Below, piece by piece: positions 1 through 7,479 of a stretch of DNA of 64,000 bases. The stretch comes from Woeseiaceae bacterium. Lineage in GTDB: Bacteria; Pseudomonadota; Gammaproteobacteria; Steroidobacterales; Woeseiaceae. The stretch lies in contig JAJFKP010000005.1 of the NCBI GenBank assembly GCA_021773135.1, positions 1 to 64,000 of the forward strand, in the 5' to 3' direction. Within the stretch, counting starts at the first letter, position 1. Each line of letters opens with the position of its first letter. Under the pieces are notes generated by a model. The model ran no database searches. It worked only from the letters and a program-made list of their open reading frames with translations, and was not told the origin of the DNA. The position numbers were made by a program, and so were the translations under genes.

Positions 1-1347
1 CGTGAGCGTGTCGCCGTCGGAATCTGTTGCTGTCGGCGTGAAGCTGTACCGGGAACCGACGGTTGCCTGGCTTCCAGGTGTACCACTGATTACGGGTGGG
101 GTATTCGTCGGAGCGACGCTTATCGTGAAGGCAGGTAACGAGGATGCCGCTGTAATATCCGCTACGGTGATGATGATTCCGGGTGCGCTACCAACGTCTC
201 CGGCCTGCGGGACGCCAGACAGTGTCCCGGTAACAGAGTCAATCGACAGCCATGCCGGCGCGTTCTGTACAGAAAACGAAATTGCGTCGCCGTCCGGATC
301 AGATGCAGTCGGCGTAAACGTGTAGTTCTGCCCTACGACGGCCTGGGTTCCAGGTGTGCCACTAATGTTAGGTGGGCTGTTGGTTGCGTTAACGTCAATC
401 GAAAACGTCGGTAGCGCTGCCGTTTGTTCTCCGTCCGTAACATCTATAATGATTCCTGCGAATGTGCCGGCATCGCCGGCCTGAGGAGCACCGGAGAGCG
501 CGCCGGTTTGTGTATCAAAGCTTGCCCAGCCAGGCATGTTCTGCACGGAGAATGTGAGTGCGTCGCCATCCGGATCGGTGGCAACCGGCACGAAACTATA
601 AGTCTGGCCGACGGTGATCTGGCTGTCAGGTGTGCCTGAAATTGACGGGGCTGCGTTCAGACCAATGACCTGGATTGAAAATGACGGCAGTGATGCGGTG
701 CTTATGTTATCGCTTACGGTAATGGATACGTTCGGGTAGGTGCCCTCATCACCGGCTTGCGGTGCTCCCGAGAGTGAGCCATTGACGGTGCTGAAAGTCG
801 CCCATGACGGAACGTTTTGAGCGGTGAATGACAGCAAGTCTCCATCCGGATCTGATGCGGCTGGCACAAATGAATAGTTATTGCCGATATTGACGCTGGC
901 GGCCGGCGCCCCGTCAATTTCCGGCGGCATGTTAGCTGCGTTGACCGGCTCAACTGTTATCGTGAACGGGGGTAAGGCTGTCGTCGACACGCCATCGCTA
1001 ACATTGATTTCAATTTCGGCATAGGTTCCTTCACTGCCAAGAAACGGTATTCCCGACAGGCGACCTGTTGCCTGATCGAATTCAGCCCATATCGGCATGT
1101 TCGCAACGCTGAACACCAGCGCATCGCCCTCCGGATCGGACGCTGTAGGCGTGAACACATAAGTAACGCCAGTCTTGATTGCCTGCGGTGGATTCCCGGA
1201 GATTACCGGCGCCCCATTTATGGTCTGCGTATTGCCTTCCGGCACAAAAGCGCTTGGTTCCACCGAGTCTGTAAGGCAACCACTTAATACAAAAGGGAAT
1301 ACCAGCGATACCAGCAGTGATCTTTTAATTCCATTTAAATGCGTCAT
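1..1347 (-). CDS. Surface lipoprotein with tandem putative-Ig/cadherin-like domains (partial)
   Basis: The reverse-strand frame opens at the ATG at 1347 and runs 449 codons without a stop off the left edge, so the C-terminus is missing. A basic then hydrophobic N-terminus ends in the lipobox LSGC (Cys about residue 24), indicating an outer-membrane lipoprotein. After it come four complete and one partial copy of a repeat of about 90 residues. Each copy begins with a P-x-I-x-G-x-P segment, has an acidic ASDPDGD-type loop (possible calcium site) and ends with a TGxLSGxPxxGD strand and a VSDG loop. This is the pattern of putative-Ig (He_PIG) and cadherin-like repeats, usually found in adhesins or matrix proteins. 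The repeats are very alike, which suggests recent duplication. The upstream c-di-GMP riboswitch supports a role in attachment or biofilm. The ligand is unknown. Confidence 0.85.
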   Translation of the reverse strand, partial: MTHLNGIKRSLLVSLVFPFVLSGCLTDSVEPSAFVPEGNTQTINGAPVISGNPPQAIKTGVTYVFTPTASDPEGDALVFSVANMPIWAEFDQATGRLSGIPFLGSEGTYAEIEINVSDGVSTTALPPFTITVEPVNAANMPPEIDGAPAASVNIGNNYSFVPAASDPDGDLLSFTAQNVPSWATFSTVNGSLSGAPQAGDEGTYPNVSITVSDNISTASLPSFSIQVIGLNAAPSISGTPDSQITVGQTYSFVPVATDPDGDALTFSVQNMPGWASFDTQTGALSGAPQAGDAGTFAGIIIDVTDGEQTAALPTFSIDVNATNSPPNISGTPGTQAVVGQNYTFTPTASDPDGDAISFSVQNAPAWLSIDSVTGTLSGVPQAGDVGSAPGIIITVADITAASSLPAFTISVAPTNTPPVISGTPGSQATVGSRYSFTPTATDSDGDTLT

Positions 1348-1491
1348 GCGTTCCGTTCATCCGTTGTCAAGATCAGTGGCAAACGCTGCGCACCCGTATA
1401 ACTACTATGACTCTAAATGAGTCGAAACCAATGAATAGCTGGAGGCCTGCCCGACGGGACACATCTGGTGCGGACTGCACCTGGTTTGTCT

Positions 1492-1565
1492 GGCGGCCCC
1501 GCTGTCCTAGGTTAAACCCGTAGACCGGAAGCTTTGCGTCCCTGCCTTTCGACAGGTTTGCCGTT
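1492..1565 (-). promoter_or_regulatory. Cyclic-di-GMP-I (GEMM-I) riboswitch aptamer
   Basis: Read on the reverse strand, this leader has the hallmarks of GEMM-I. There is a P1 strand followed by CAAACC, then a stem CCTGTC/GGCAGG closed by a GAAA tetraloop (1541-1556). Next comes the highly conserved ACGCAAAGC (1531-1539), then CCGGTC, a second hairpin arm, and a 3' GCGGGGCCGCC that can re-pair with the 5' CGGC. The aptamer ends about 145 nt before the start codon of the Ig-repeat lipoprotein. A small hairpin GGTGC/GCACC (1467-1481) lies in the expression platform, but it has no U-tract, so control may be translational or Rho-dependent. A TATAAG at 1581-1586 (reverse) is a possible -10 box. 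The family assignment rests on recognised motifs and not on a covariance search. Confidence 0.88.
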
Positions 1566-1809
1566 TTCAGTTGTAGAGTTCTTATAGCAGCAAATATTTA
1601 TGCAAAGACAGGGATTTTCCATAACGAATCAAAATTCATGAAAAACCTGAAAACATAGGCGAATCGGCATATTGCAATGTTCGATTCGTTCGACCAGGTC
1701 TCATTTTGGGGCCGCTAATCGACACGGAATCTTAGTTACAAGTTGTTCGCCACGAATGCTCAGTGTTTCTTATGTTCGAATTCGCTCGTCGTGCGACTAA
1801 GCGGCGAAA

Positions 1810-2217
1810 TCAGTCAACGTTGTGCAACGTCAGGAACATCGCTTTGTCCAGCACTGCGAAAAAGTCCTGGTATGCAAGCGGATCTTCGACCGGGGTTTCA
1901 TTAAACCGGGCGTTCGCCCTGACATCTAGCCGCTCGCCGTTTCGCTCCCTGACGGTGACGGTCATTCTTATCTGGTAATCCTGGAGTTTTGTCGCGGATA
2001 TGGTGGCGAGTTCGTAGTCAGCTTTGTCTATTACAAAGCCCAGGTCTTGTAACGTGGCTAGCACGGATCGAAGCGTGTCACGTTTATCAAGTGTGTCATA
2101 GGTGCGAGTCTGTATCTGCCGCACCTTGACCTGGCTGCCACCCTCGGTGATTACCGAGTTGTTCGAAGCACAGGCGGCCAGCAATATCAGCACGCATGCA
2201 ACGGCGGCGTTCTTCAT
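1810..2217 (-). CDS. Small lipoprotein, paralogue of its upstream neighbour
   Basis: 135 residues. A signal peptide ends at LLAACAS, a type II lipobox with Cys near residue 16, so the product is a lipid-anchored periplasmic or outer-membrane protein. The mature part has a QTRTYDT segment, then an LATLQDLGFVIDKADYE stretch and an alternating beta-rich C-terminus. The same QTR-x-Y and LQDLG-(Y/F)-x-ID signatures occur in the gene just upstream, so the two are probably diverged tandem duplicates. The ATG overlaps the upstream stop by one base (TGATG), which implies translational coupling. It is the last gene of a three-lipoprotein operon. I do not recognise a characterised family. Confidence 0.8.
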   Translation of the reverse strand: MKNAAVACVLILLAACASNNSVITEGGSQVKVRQIQTRTYDTLDKRDTLRSVLATLQDLGFVIDKADYELATISATKLQDYQIRMTVTVRERNGERLDVRANARFNETPVEDPLAYQDFFAVLDKAMFLTLHNVD

Positions 2218-2774
2218 CAGACGCCCTCCTGCTCGAGAAACACCGCTTTGGACATCTTGTCGAAAAAAGATGCGTAGACAGAATCATCGATTACCGTCTG
2301 CTGCTCGGATAATCGTCCTTTCTTATCCCAGATAACTCGCTGAATCGTAATTCGAACAATAACGTTATTCTCATTGTTGAGCTGTGGTCGGGAAATCAAT
2401 GTAAGCCGAATATCCTGAACATCATCAAGTTTGCTGTAGTTTTTTCCATCACAGGCACGCAGAAAACTGAAAATGCACTTCGCCCCATCCATCGCGAGCG
2501 ATCCCACCGCCTTAATACCGCTTGTCGCATCCGCCCGTTTTGATGCCGAGAGAACGCCCAGCGGTTCTTCAATTTCGTCAATTGCATAGCCCAAGTCCTG
2601 CAATACTGCGGTGGACGCGGACAAAATCTGAACATCCGACATCGACCCGTATTCACGAGTCTGCATTTCCCGGGTAGCGAGCGCCGACTCAGAAAGTCGA
2701 AATGCGTCGCGTGGCAAAGTTTGGCATGCCGCGACCAGAATTAGTGGGAGCAGTAGCAGTGCTCGAAATGCCAT
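2217..2774 (-). CDS. Lipoprotein of the same duplicated family
   Basis: 185 residues with a clear lipoprotein signal peptide (LLLPLILVAACQT). The mature protein contains QTREYGS and AVLQDLGYAIDEIEEPLG, matching the downstream paralogue, followed by an inserted segment with a Cys pair (KCIFSFLRAC), then a beta-rich region like that of the paralogue. It is the middle gene of the operon. It starts 12 nt after the BamE-like gene and overlaps the next gene by one base. The shared QTR-x-Y motif suggests both bind the same partner, perhaps at the outer membrane. The function is not known to me. Confidence 0.8.
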   Translation of the reverse strand: MAFRALLLLPLILVAACQTLPRDAFRLSESALATREMQTREYGSMSDVQILSASTAVLQDLGYAIDEIEEPLGVLSASKRADATSGIKAVGSLAMDGAKCIFSFLRACDGKNYSKLDDVQDIRLTLISRPQLNNENNVIVRITIQRVIWDKKGRLSEQQTVIDDSVYASFFDKMSKAVFLEQEGV

Positions 2775-2786
2775 TTATCGTCCGAC

Positions 2787-3188
2787 TCAGAAGCGTGAAG
2801 TATGGTATGCAAAGTCGTTGACCTGACCGAACTCGTCAAACTTGATAATGACGGTCAATGTGCGTTGACTGCTCGACTTCGTATTGGACTTGGACGTTGC
2901 TGCGATAGGGCCCCAGACATCCAGGTAACGGATCGACCCCGTGGCGCCTCGTGTTTCGGATTCTGAAACCCGCGTCGAAATCTTGTCGTATATCCAGGTT
3001 TCGTTTCGATACTCGTCTGTAGTGACGATATTCGGGGAACCGAGTGCCTGCGCAACTTCAGCCCCGGACATGCCAATATAGACTTGGCTCTGCACGCTGC
3101 CGACGGTCAGGTCGCGATCACCACCACCCGGAAAAGTTGCACAGCCTGAAAACAGTGTGGCGACGACAAGCGTGATCAAATGGCGCAT
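2787..3188 (-). CDS. BamE/SmpA-like (OmlA fold) lipoprotein
   Basis: 133 residues. The signal peptide ends LFSGCATF, a lipobox. The mature part begins VQSQVYIGMSGAEVAQALG and continues with a tryptophan-containing WIYDK strand and a C-terminal LTVIIKFDEFGQV segment. This is the layout of the SmpA/OmlA (BamE-type) fold: a G-M-s-x-x-E/Q-V-x-x-x-L-G helix, then a three-stranded sheet. BamE itself is an outer-membrane assembly factor. Here the gene leads an operon with two other lipoproteins and not the usual bamE context, so it is more likely a paralogue with its own role. The start is supported by the lipoprotein signal. It is transcribed divergently from the gene at 3408. Confidence 0.75.
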   Translation of the reverse strand: MRHLITLVVATLFSGCATFPGGGDRDLTVGSVQSQVYIGMSGAEVAQALGSPNIVTTDEYRNETWIYDKISTRVSESETRGATGSIRYLDVWGPIAATSKSNTKSSSQRTLTVIIKFDEFGQVNDFAYHTSRF

Positions 3189-3407
3189 AACAGGAACCTC
3201 GATACAGCAGGCAATCTGAACGCCCGCTTAATGGCGTTGTAAGCCCTTGTTTGTACGCGTTTCCTGCAGTCAGTAAAGGTATCCGATCACTATTTTTTGC
3301 GAGCCTTGCGGAAGTGTGACCGAAGCCGCCTTTTGACATCTGCTATTCTAAGAGCCGTCGATCCGATGGCATGCTTCAAATAACACTAAAAAGTGAAGGA
3401 GAGCCTC

Positions 3408-3980
3408 ATGACTCTAAGCATTATGGACCTGTGGTTACCCATTATTCTCGGAACATTCCTGGCCTGGATGGCCAGCGGTCTAATTCACATGCTTCTCAAG
3501 TATCACAATTCGGATTACCAAAAGCTTGCGAATGAAGACGAAGTTACGGCTGCAGTGCGGAAAGGTTCGCCGTCTCCTGGCGTGCATTCCTATCCCTATT
3601 GCATTGACATGAATGAAATGAAAGACGAGAAAGTTCAGCAGCGTTTCAAGGATGGACCGGTAGGGTTCGTCACGGTGATGCCGAATGGCATGCCGCCAAT
3701 GGGCAAGTTGATGGGCCAGCAAATCGGCTTCTTTCTTGTCGGTAGCGTTCTGGTCGCCTACTGCGCGGTGCTGGCGCTCGAGCCCGGTGCGCAGTACATG
3801 GCAGTGTTTCGTTTTGTTGGTACCGTCGGATTCCTGACTTTCGGCTGGGCCGTAATTCCGTTTAGCATTTGGTACGGACACCTGTGGTCGACCACAGCAA
3901 AATACCTATTGGATGCACTTATCTATGGGTTGGTTATTGCAGGTGCGTTCGCCTGGCTATGGCCCGCGGCCGCTGCTTAG
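3408..3980 (+). CDS. Integral membrane protein of unknown function
   Basis: 190 residues from the ATG at 3408, preceded by a good GAAGGA ribosome site (3395-3400). An earlier in-frame GTG at 3393 overlaps that site and is less likely. The protein has one N-terminal membrane segment (LWLPIILGTFLAWMASGLIH), a soluble central part of about 80 residues containing a PGVHSYPY motif, and three more membrane segments towards the C-terminus. The family appears in marine Gammaproteobacteria as a conserved hypothetical, but I cannot name it. It stands alone between divergent and convergent neighbours. Confidence 0.7.
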   Translation: MTLSIMDLWLPIILGTFLAWMASGLIHMLLKYHNSDYQKLANEDEVTAAVRKGSPSPGVHSYPYCIDMNEMKDEKVQQRFKDGPVGFVTVMPNGMPPMGKLMGQQIGFFLVGSVLVAYCAVLALEPGAQYMAVFRFVGTVGFLTFGWAVIPFSIWYGHLWSTTAKYLLDALIYGLVIAGAFAWLWPAAAA

Positions 3981-4042
3981 CTCTCGGTTCAGGCTGCGTT
4001 TACTTGAACGCTTAAGGTTGCGCGCGCGAGCGCATAGCACTA

Positions 4043-4798
4043 TCACTCCAGCAACGTGATCCATTGTTCGCGCCGCAGCCTTTGCATCTGGGTGACTATC
4101 CAGCGTTGCCGGTCGCGCAGGTACTGTGTAGGCTGATCCGCACGAAATTGCTTCGGGTTTGGCAGGACCGCGGCCAGTAGTGCCGCTTCACTGTCGCTGA
4201 GTGCCGCCGGAATTTTGCCGAAATAGAATTCGCTCGCGGCGGTCACCCCATAGATTCCGGAACCAAACTCGGCAATGTTGAGGTAGATTTCGAGTGTACG
4301 TTGCTTCGACCAGGTCGCCTCAATCAACAGCGTAAACCAGGCTTCGATGCCCTTGCGCAGGAAGCTTTTCCCGGGCCATAGATACATGTTCTTGGCGACT
4401 TGCTGGGTAATGGTCGACGCACCGCGAAGCGTCGCGCCTTCGTTGAAATTGTCGACAGACTCCCGGATTGATTTGATATCGAAACCGAAATGACTCGCAA
4501 ACTTCTGATCTTCGGAGGCGACGACGGCGATTGGCATTACATCGCCGAAACCATTCCACGCAGTCCATTCGTGCAGCAGGGGGCTTCTGCCGCTACTGTC
4601 TTGCAACATAAACGAAGTAATTGGTGGGTCAATCCAGCGAAACGGCAGCACCGCTAACCAGCTCAATGCCGCAACGATCAGTACGACTAAGAGTAAGCGA
4701 TGCACGATCCAGCGCTTAACGCTGCCCGTTTTCTTCTTCTTGCTCTTTTTTCGCGGACGCCTGGCCCGGCCGATTCGATCTGACGCGTGTGCTCTCAT
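4043..4798 (-). CDS. mtgA: Monofunctional peptidoglycan glycosyltransferase
   Basis: 251 residues, the usual MtgA length. A basic N-terminus (RKKSKKKK) precedes a single membrane anchor at about residues 30-52. The GT51 domain follows, with the catalytic-glutamate motif VVASEDQKF, the GASTITQQVAKN motif that binds lipid II, and the LEIYLNIAEFGSGIYGV motif. It polymerises glycan chains from lipid II in the inner membrane without a transpeptidase domain. It lies 62 nt downstream of the thioredoxin-like gene on the same strand, with a strong hairpin between them. Confidence 0.95.
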   Translation of the reverse strand: MRAHASDRIGRARRPRKKSKKKKTGSVKRWIVHRLLLVVLIVAALSWLAVLPFRWIDPPITSFMLQDSSGRSPLLHEWTAWNGFGDVMPIAVVASEDQKFASHFGFDIKSIRESVDNFNEGATLRGASTITQQVAKNMYLWPGKSFLRKGIEAWFTLLIEATWSKQRTLEIYLNIAEFGSGIYGVTAASEFYFGKIPAALSDSEAALLAAVLPNPKQFRADQPTQYLRDRQRWIVTQMQRLRREQWITLLE

Positions 4799-4820
4799 GT
4801 CGTCCGGTCTGCTTCAGAAA

Positions 4821-4844
4821 TTGGCGCCGGCCCGTCGGCGCCAA
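4821..4844. terminator. Perfect 9-bp hairpin between thioredoxin-like gene and mtgA
   Basis: TTGGCGCCG and CGGCGCCAA form a perfect 9-bp stem around a 6-nt loop. It sits directly after the stop of the thioredoxin-like gene and before mtgA on the reverse strand. Only a short T run follows, so it may be a weak terminator, an attenuator or an RNA-stabilising hairpin. Confidence 0.5.
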
Positions 4845-4860
4845 TCCACAGGATAACCGG

Positions 4861-5367
4861 CTAAAGCATTTTGTCGAGCTGCTCTCTAACAACCGTATTC
4901 CAGAATTCACCGACTTTCCGGCCGGCCGGCAGATCGGTTGATTCACGTTTCCAGGCCATGCGTCCGTCGGCGTCTGCAATCATGAGGCCCGGAATGAAAT
5001 CAACGGTGTACGCATCGCCAATCGCATCGCCGTCCATAACGGCGGTTACCTTGAAGTCGAGCGCCTTGATATAGGCAACAGCGTCGCCTTCGCCCCGCTC
5101 CTTGTGATTGATCATGACGACGTTGATGTCATCGCCATAGTCTTTCTGGATTTGCTCAAGATAGGGCATGAATGCCTTGCAGTATGGGCACCACGTGGCC
5201 CAGAAGAACAGGATGGTCGGTTTTCCATCAATGACCTCCGGAAAGCTGACCTCGTTGCCGAATTCATCCAGACCGGCAAATGCGGGTGCGATCTCCCCCG
5301 TCTCAACGGCCATGACCGGACCCGACAGGACGGATGCTGCTACTACCAGCGCGATTGATTTGAACAT
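4861..5367 (-). CDS. Secreted TlpA-like thioredoxin-fold protein
   Basis: 168 residues from the ATG at 5367. This start gives a clean signal peptide (MFKSIALVVAASVLSGPVMA) and has a G-rich ribosome site upstream. Longer in-frame starts would bury the signal. The mature protein is a redoxin/TlpA fold with the active site FWATWCPYCKAFMPYL (CPYC), the VVMINHKERG strand and a cis-proline loop near DFIPGLMI. It likely acts as a periplasmic thiol-disulfide reductase or supplies electrons for cytochrome c maturation. The divergently transcribed sulfite dehydrogenase/cytochrome c pair fits a cytochrome-assembly role, but that is inference. Confidence 0.85.
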   Translation of the reverse strand: MFKSIALVVAASVLSGPVMAVETGEIAPAFAGLDEFGNEVSFPEVIDGKPTILFFWATWCPYCKAFMPYLEQIQKDYGDDINVVMINHKERGEGDAVAYIKALDFKVTAVMDGDAIGDAYTVDFIPGLMIADADGRMAWKRESTDLPAGRKVGEFWNTVVREQLDKML

Positions 5368-5530
5368 TGTTGGTTTCCCCCGGAAAACTTGATTGTCTCT
5401 CATAAGCAGACCGGATGGGCTCATTTTTATTACGTCGGGCCCCTTTAAATCCACAGGCTGCTCTGCGAGTATCGATGGCTCGACAGGCGTCGAAGGGGGC
5501 GATCACATGTACCAGGTTAAAGGGGGCACC

Positions 5531-6121
5531 ATGCCAGATCGAGCTGTGACGATGACATGGTTACTGGTGATATGCGTATGTGTCATGGCAGGCGCCACGT
5601 TTGCGGGTGAAGACGATGAAGAGGCCGTTGTCTATGGCTTTGGGCGCCCGGCCACTGCCGAGGAAATTGCAGCCTGGGACATCGATGTGCGGCCGGATGG
5701 AAAAGGCCTGCCAGCGGGCAGCGGCACGCCAGCGGAAGGAGCGGCTATCTACGTAGCGCAGTGCGCCGCCTGTCATGGTGCGCAAGGCGAAGGCGGCCTG
5801 AATGATCGCCTGGTTGTACATTCGGCTGACGAACCGTTTCCACTGGCAAGCGATGTAAATGCCGGACAGCACCGCACTATCGGCAACTATTGGCCGTACG
5901 CAACGACAGTATTTGACTACATTCGCCGCAGCATGCCATTTACTGCCCCGGGAACCCTGACGGCAAATGAGGTGTACTCGCTCACAGCGCATCTCCTGCA
6001 TCTTAACCATGTAATTCCCGAAGACGCCGAAATGAACGCGCAGACACTGCCGAAAGTCGTCATGCCCGCACACGGCAAATTTCGCCTGGATGACCGTCAG
6101 GACTTCAAGGAGGTTCACTAA
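5531..6121 (+). CDS. Monohaem cytochrome c subunit of sulfite dehydrogenase (SoxD/SorB-like)
   Basis: 196 residues from the ATG at 5531, which follows an AAAGGGGG ribosome site. A signal peptide ends near ATFAGE. A single CAACH haem-binding motif lies at about residues 79-83, with a distal RRSMPF methionine as the likely sixth ligand. The N-terminal VYGFGRPATAEEIAAWDIDV segment is characteristic of SoxD-type cytochromes that partner SoxC. The stop codon overlaps the start of soxC (TAATG), so the two are translationally coupled. The role is to take electrons from sulfite (or sulfane sulfur) oxidation in the periplasm. It is shorter than classic dihaem SoxD. Confidence 0.85.
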   Translation: MPDRAVTMTWLLVICVCVMAGATFAGEDDEEAVVYGFGRPATAEEIAAWDIDVRPDGKGLPAGSGTPAEGAAIYVAQCAACHGAQGEGGLNDRLVVHSADEPFPLASDVNAGQHRTIGNYWPYATTVFDYIRRSMPFTAPGTLTANEVYSLTAHLLHLNHVIPEDAEMNAQTLPKVVMPAHGKFRLDDRQDFKEVH

Positions 6122-7398
6122 TGGCGCAGGACGACGCAAAAAATAACGACAAGACCTCCGGCGAGAAACAACGCAACGTTACCCGGCGAGCCGCACTGGT
6201 TGGTATGGCGGGAGCAGCGGGTACGGTACTGGCGCGTGGTGCAGATGGCCAGGAGGTGCAGGTATCGAGTGGCAGCCGTCCGCAGGTGCCGCCTGATCCA
6301 ACAAAAGTGATTGGCAGGCTGGCGTCAGAATTCGGCGAACGGTCGCCTTTCGAGAGACTGGAGCGCGTTACTTCATTTTCCCGCAGCAGTTCTGAAACGC
6401 CGCTCCAAAACCTGCACGGCACGATTACGCCCGCTGCACTGCATTTTGAGCGGCATCATGCGGGAGTGCCGTCGATCGATCCTGACAAGCACAAGCTCAT
6501 CATTCACGGCATGGTGTCGCAACCGACGACCTTTTCTGTCAGCGACCTGAAGCGATTGCCCGCCGCCAGCCGCATCTGTTTCATCGAGTGTTCCGGAAAT
6601 CTCTTTCGCGATGCGCCCGAGCAAACTACGGCGCAGTTGATCGCCGGCATGACCAGCCAGAGCGAGTGGACCGGCGTCATGCTGTCGACCCTGTTAAGAG
6701 AGGTTGGCGCTGACCCGGGAGCGAGCTGGCTTCTCGCGGAAGGGGCAGATGCGGCCGTTTTGACGCGGAGCATTCCGAAAGCATTTTGGGATGAGGCCAT
6801 GGTCGTCTATGCGCAGAACGGCGAGGCAGTGAGGCCGGAAAACGGATATCCGATTCGTTTCCTGAATCCGGGCTGTGAGGGAAATACGTCCGTTAAGTGG
6901 CTGCGCCGGATCGAGGTGTCGGATCAACCTTTCATGACGCGAGAGGAAACGTCCAAGTACACGGAACCTGTCAAAGGTGGCGTATCAAGACAATTTAGCC
7001 TCGTGATGGATGCCCGCTCGATCATTACGTACCCCAGCTATCCGAACACCGTGGAAAAAGGCTGGATTGAAGTACAGGGAATTGCCTGGAGCGGGCGGGG
7101 AAAGATTGCCGCCGCCGAAGTCAGTACTGACGATGGCAAGACCTGGCAGCGGGCCGCATTACAAGATCCGATTCTGCCGAAAGCGCACGTCAGATTCCGG
7201 CACATGTTCAAGTGGGACGGCAAAGACACGGTAATCATGAGCCGGGCTATCGATGAGACTGGCTACATTCAACCGACGCGTGCGGCATTTATGCAGGCAC
7301 GTGGTCCCGGATCTGGGCCCTATCATCAGAATCCGATTACAGGATGGCGCCTTAAAGCAGGTGGTGACGTGGTCTATCGCGTGGAAGAGTGGGCCTAG
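6121..7398 (+). CDS. soxC: Molybdopterin sulfite dehydrogenase, SoxC family
   Basis: 425 residues. The N-terminus has a twin-arginine signal (TRRAALVGMAGAAGTVLA), expected for a periplasmic cofactor-loaded enzyme. The sulfite-oxidase fold follows: substrate and Moco-binding domain with the molybdenum-ligating cysteine in CFIECSGN, the LNPGCEGNTSVKWLRRIEV segment, then the C-terminal Mo-co dimerisation domain (about residues 290-410). Together with the cytochrome it would oxidise sulfite to sulfate. No soxXYZAB genes are nearby, so this looks like an orphan pair for sulfite detoxification or auxiliary energy gain and not a full Sox pathway. The annotation could equally read SorA-like. Confidence 0.88.
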   Translation: MAQDDAKNNDKTSGEKQRNVTRRAALVGMAGAAGTVLARGADGQEVQVSSGSRPQVPPDPTKVIGRLASEFGERSPFERLERVTSFSRSSSETPLQNLHGTITPAALHFERHHAGVPSIDPDKHKLIIHGMVSQPTTFSVSDLKRLPAASRICFIECSGNLFRDAPEQTTAQLIAGMTSQSEWTGVMLSTLLREVGADPGASWLLAEGADAAVLTRSIPKAFWDEAMVVYAQNGEAVRPENGYPIRFLNPGCEGNTSVKWLRRIEVSDQPFMTREETSKYTEPVKGGVSRQFSLVMDARSIITYPSYPNTVEKGWIEVQGIAWSGRGKIAAAEVSTDDGKTWQRAALQDPILPKAHVRFRHMFKWDGKDTVIMSRAIDETGYIQPTRAAFMQARGPGSGPYHQNPITGWRLKAGGDVVYRVEEWA

Positions 7399-7479
7399 CA
7401 ACAGTGCGGCAATGGACCGTGCACTACTGACGGCTCACGTCATATCGCCACAGAACAAACAATAACAACGAGCTCAACG

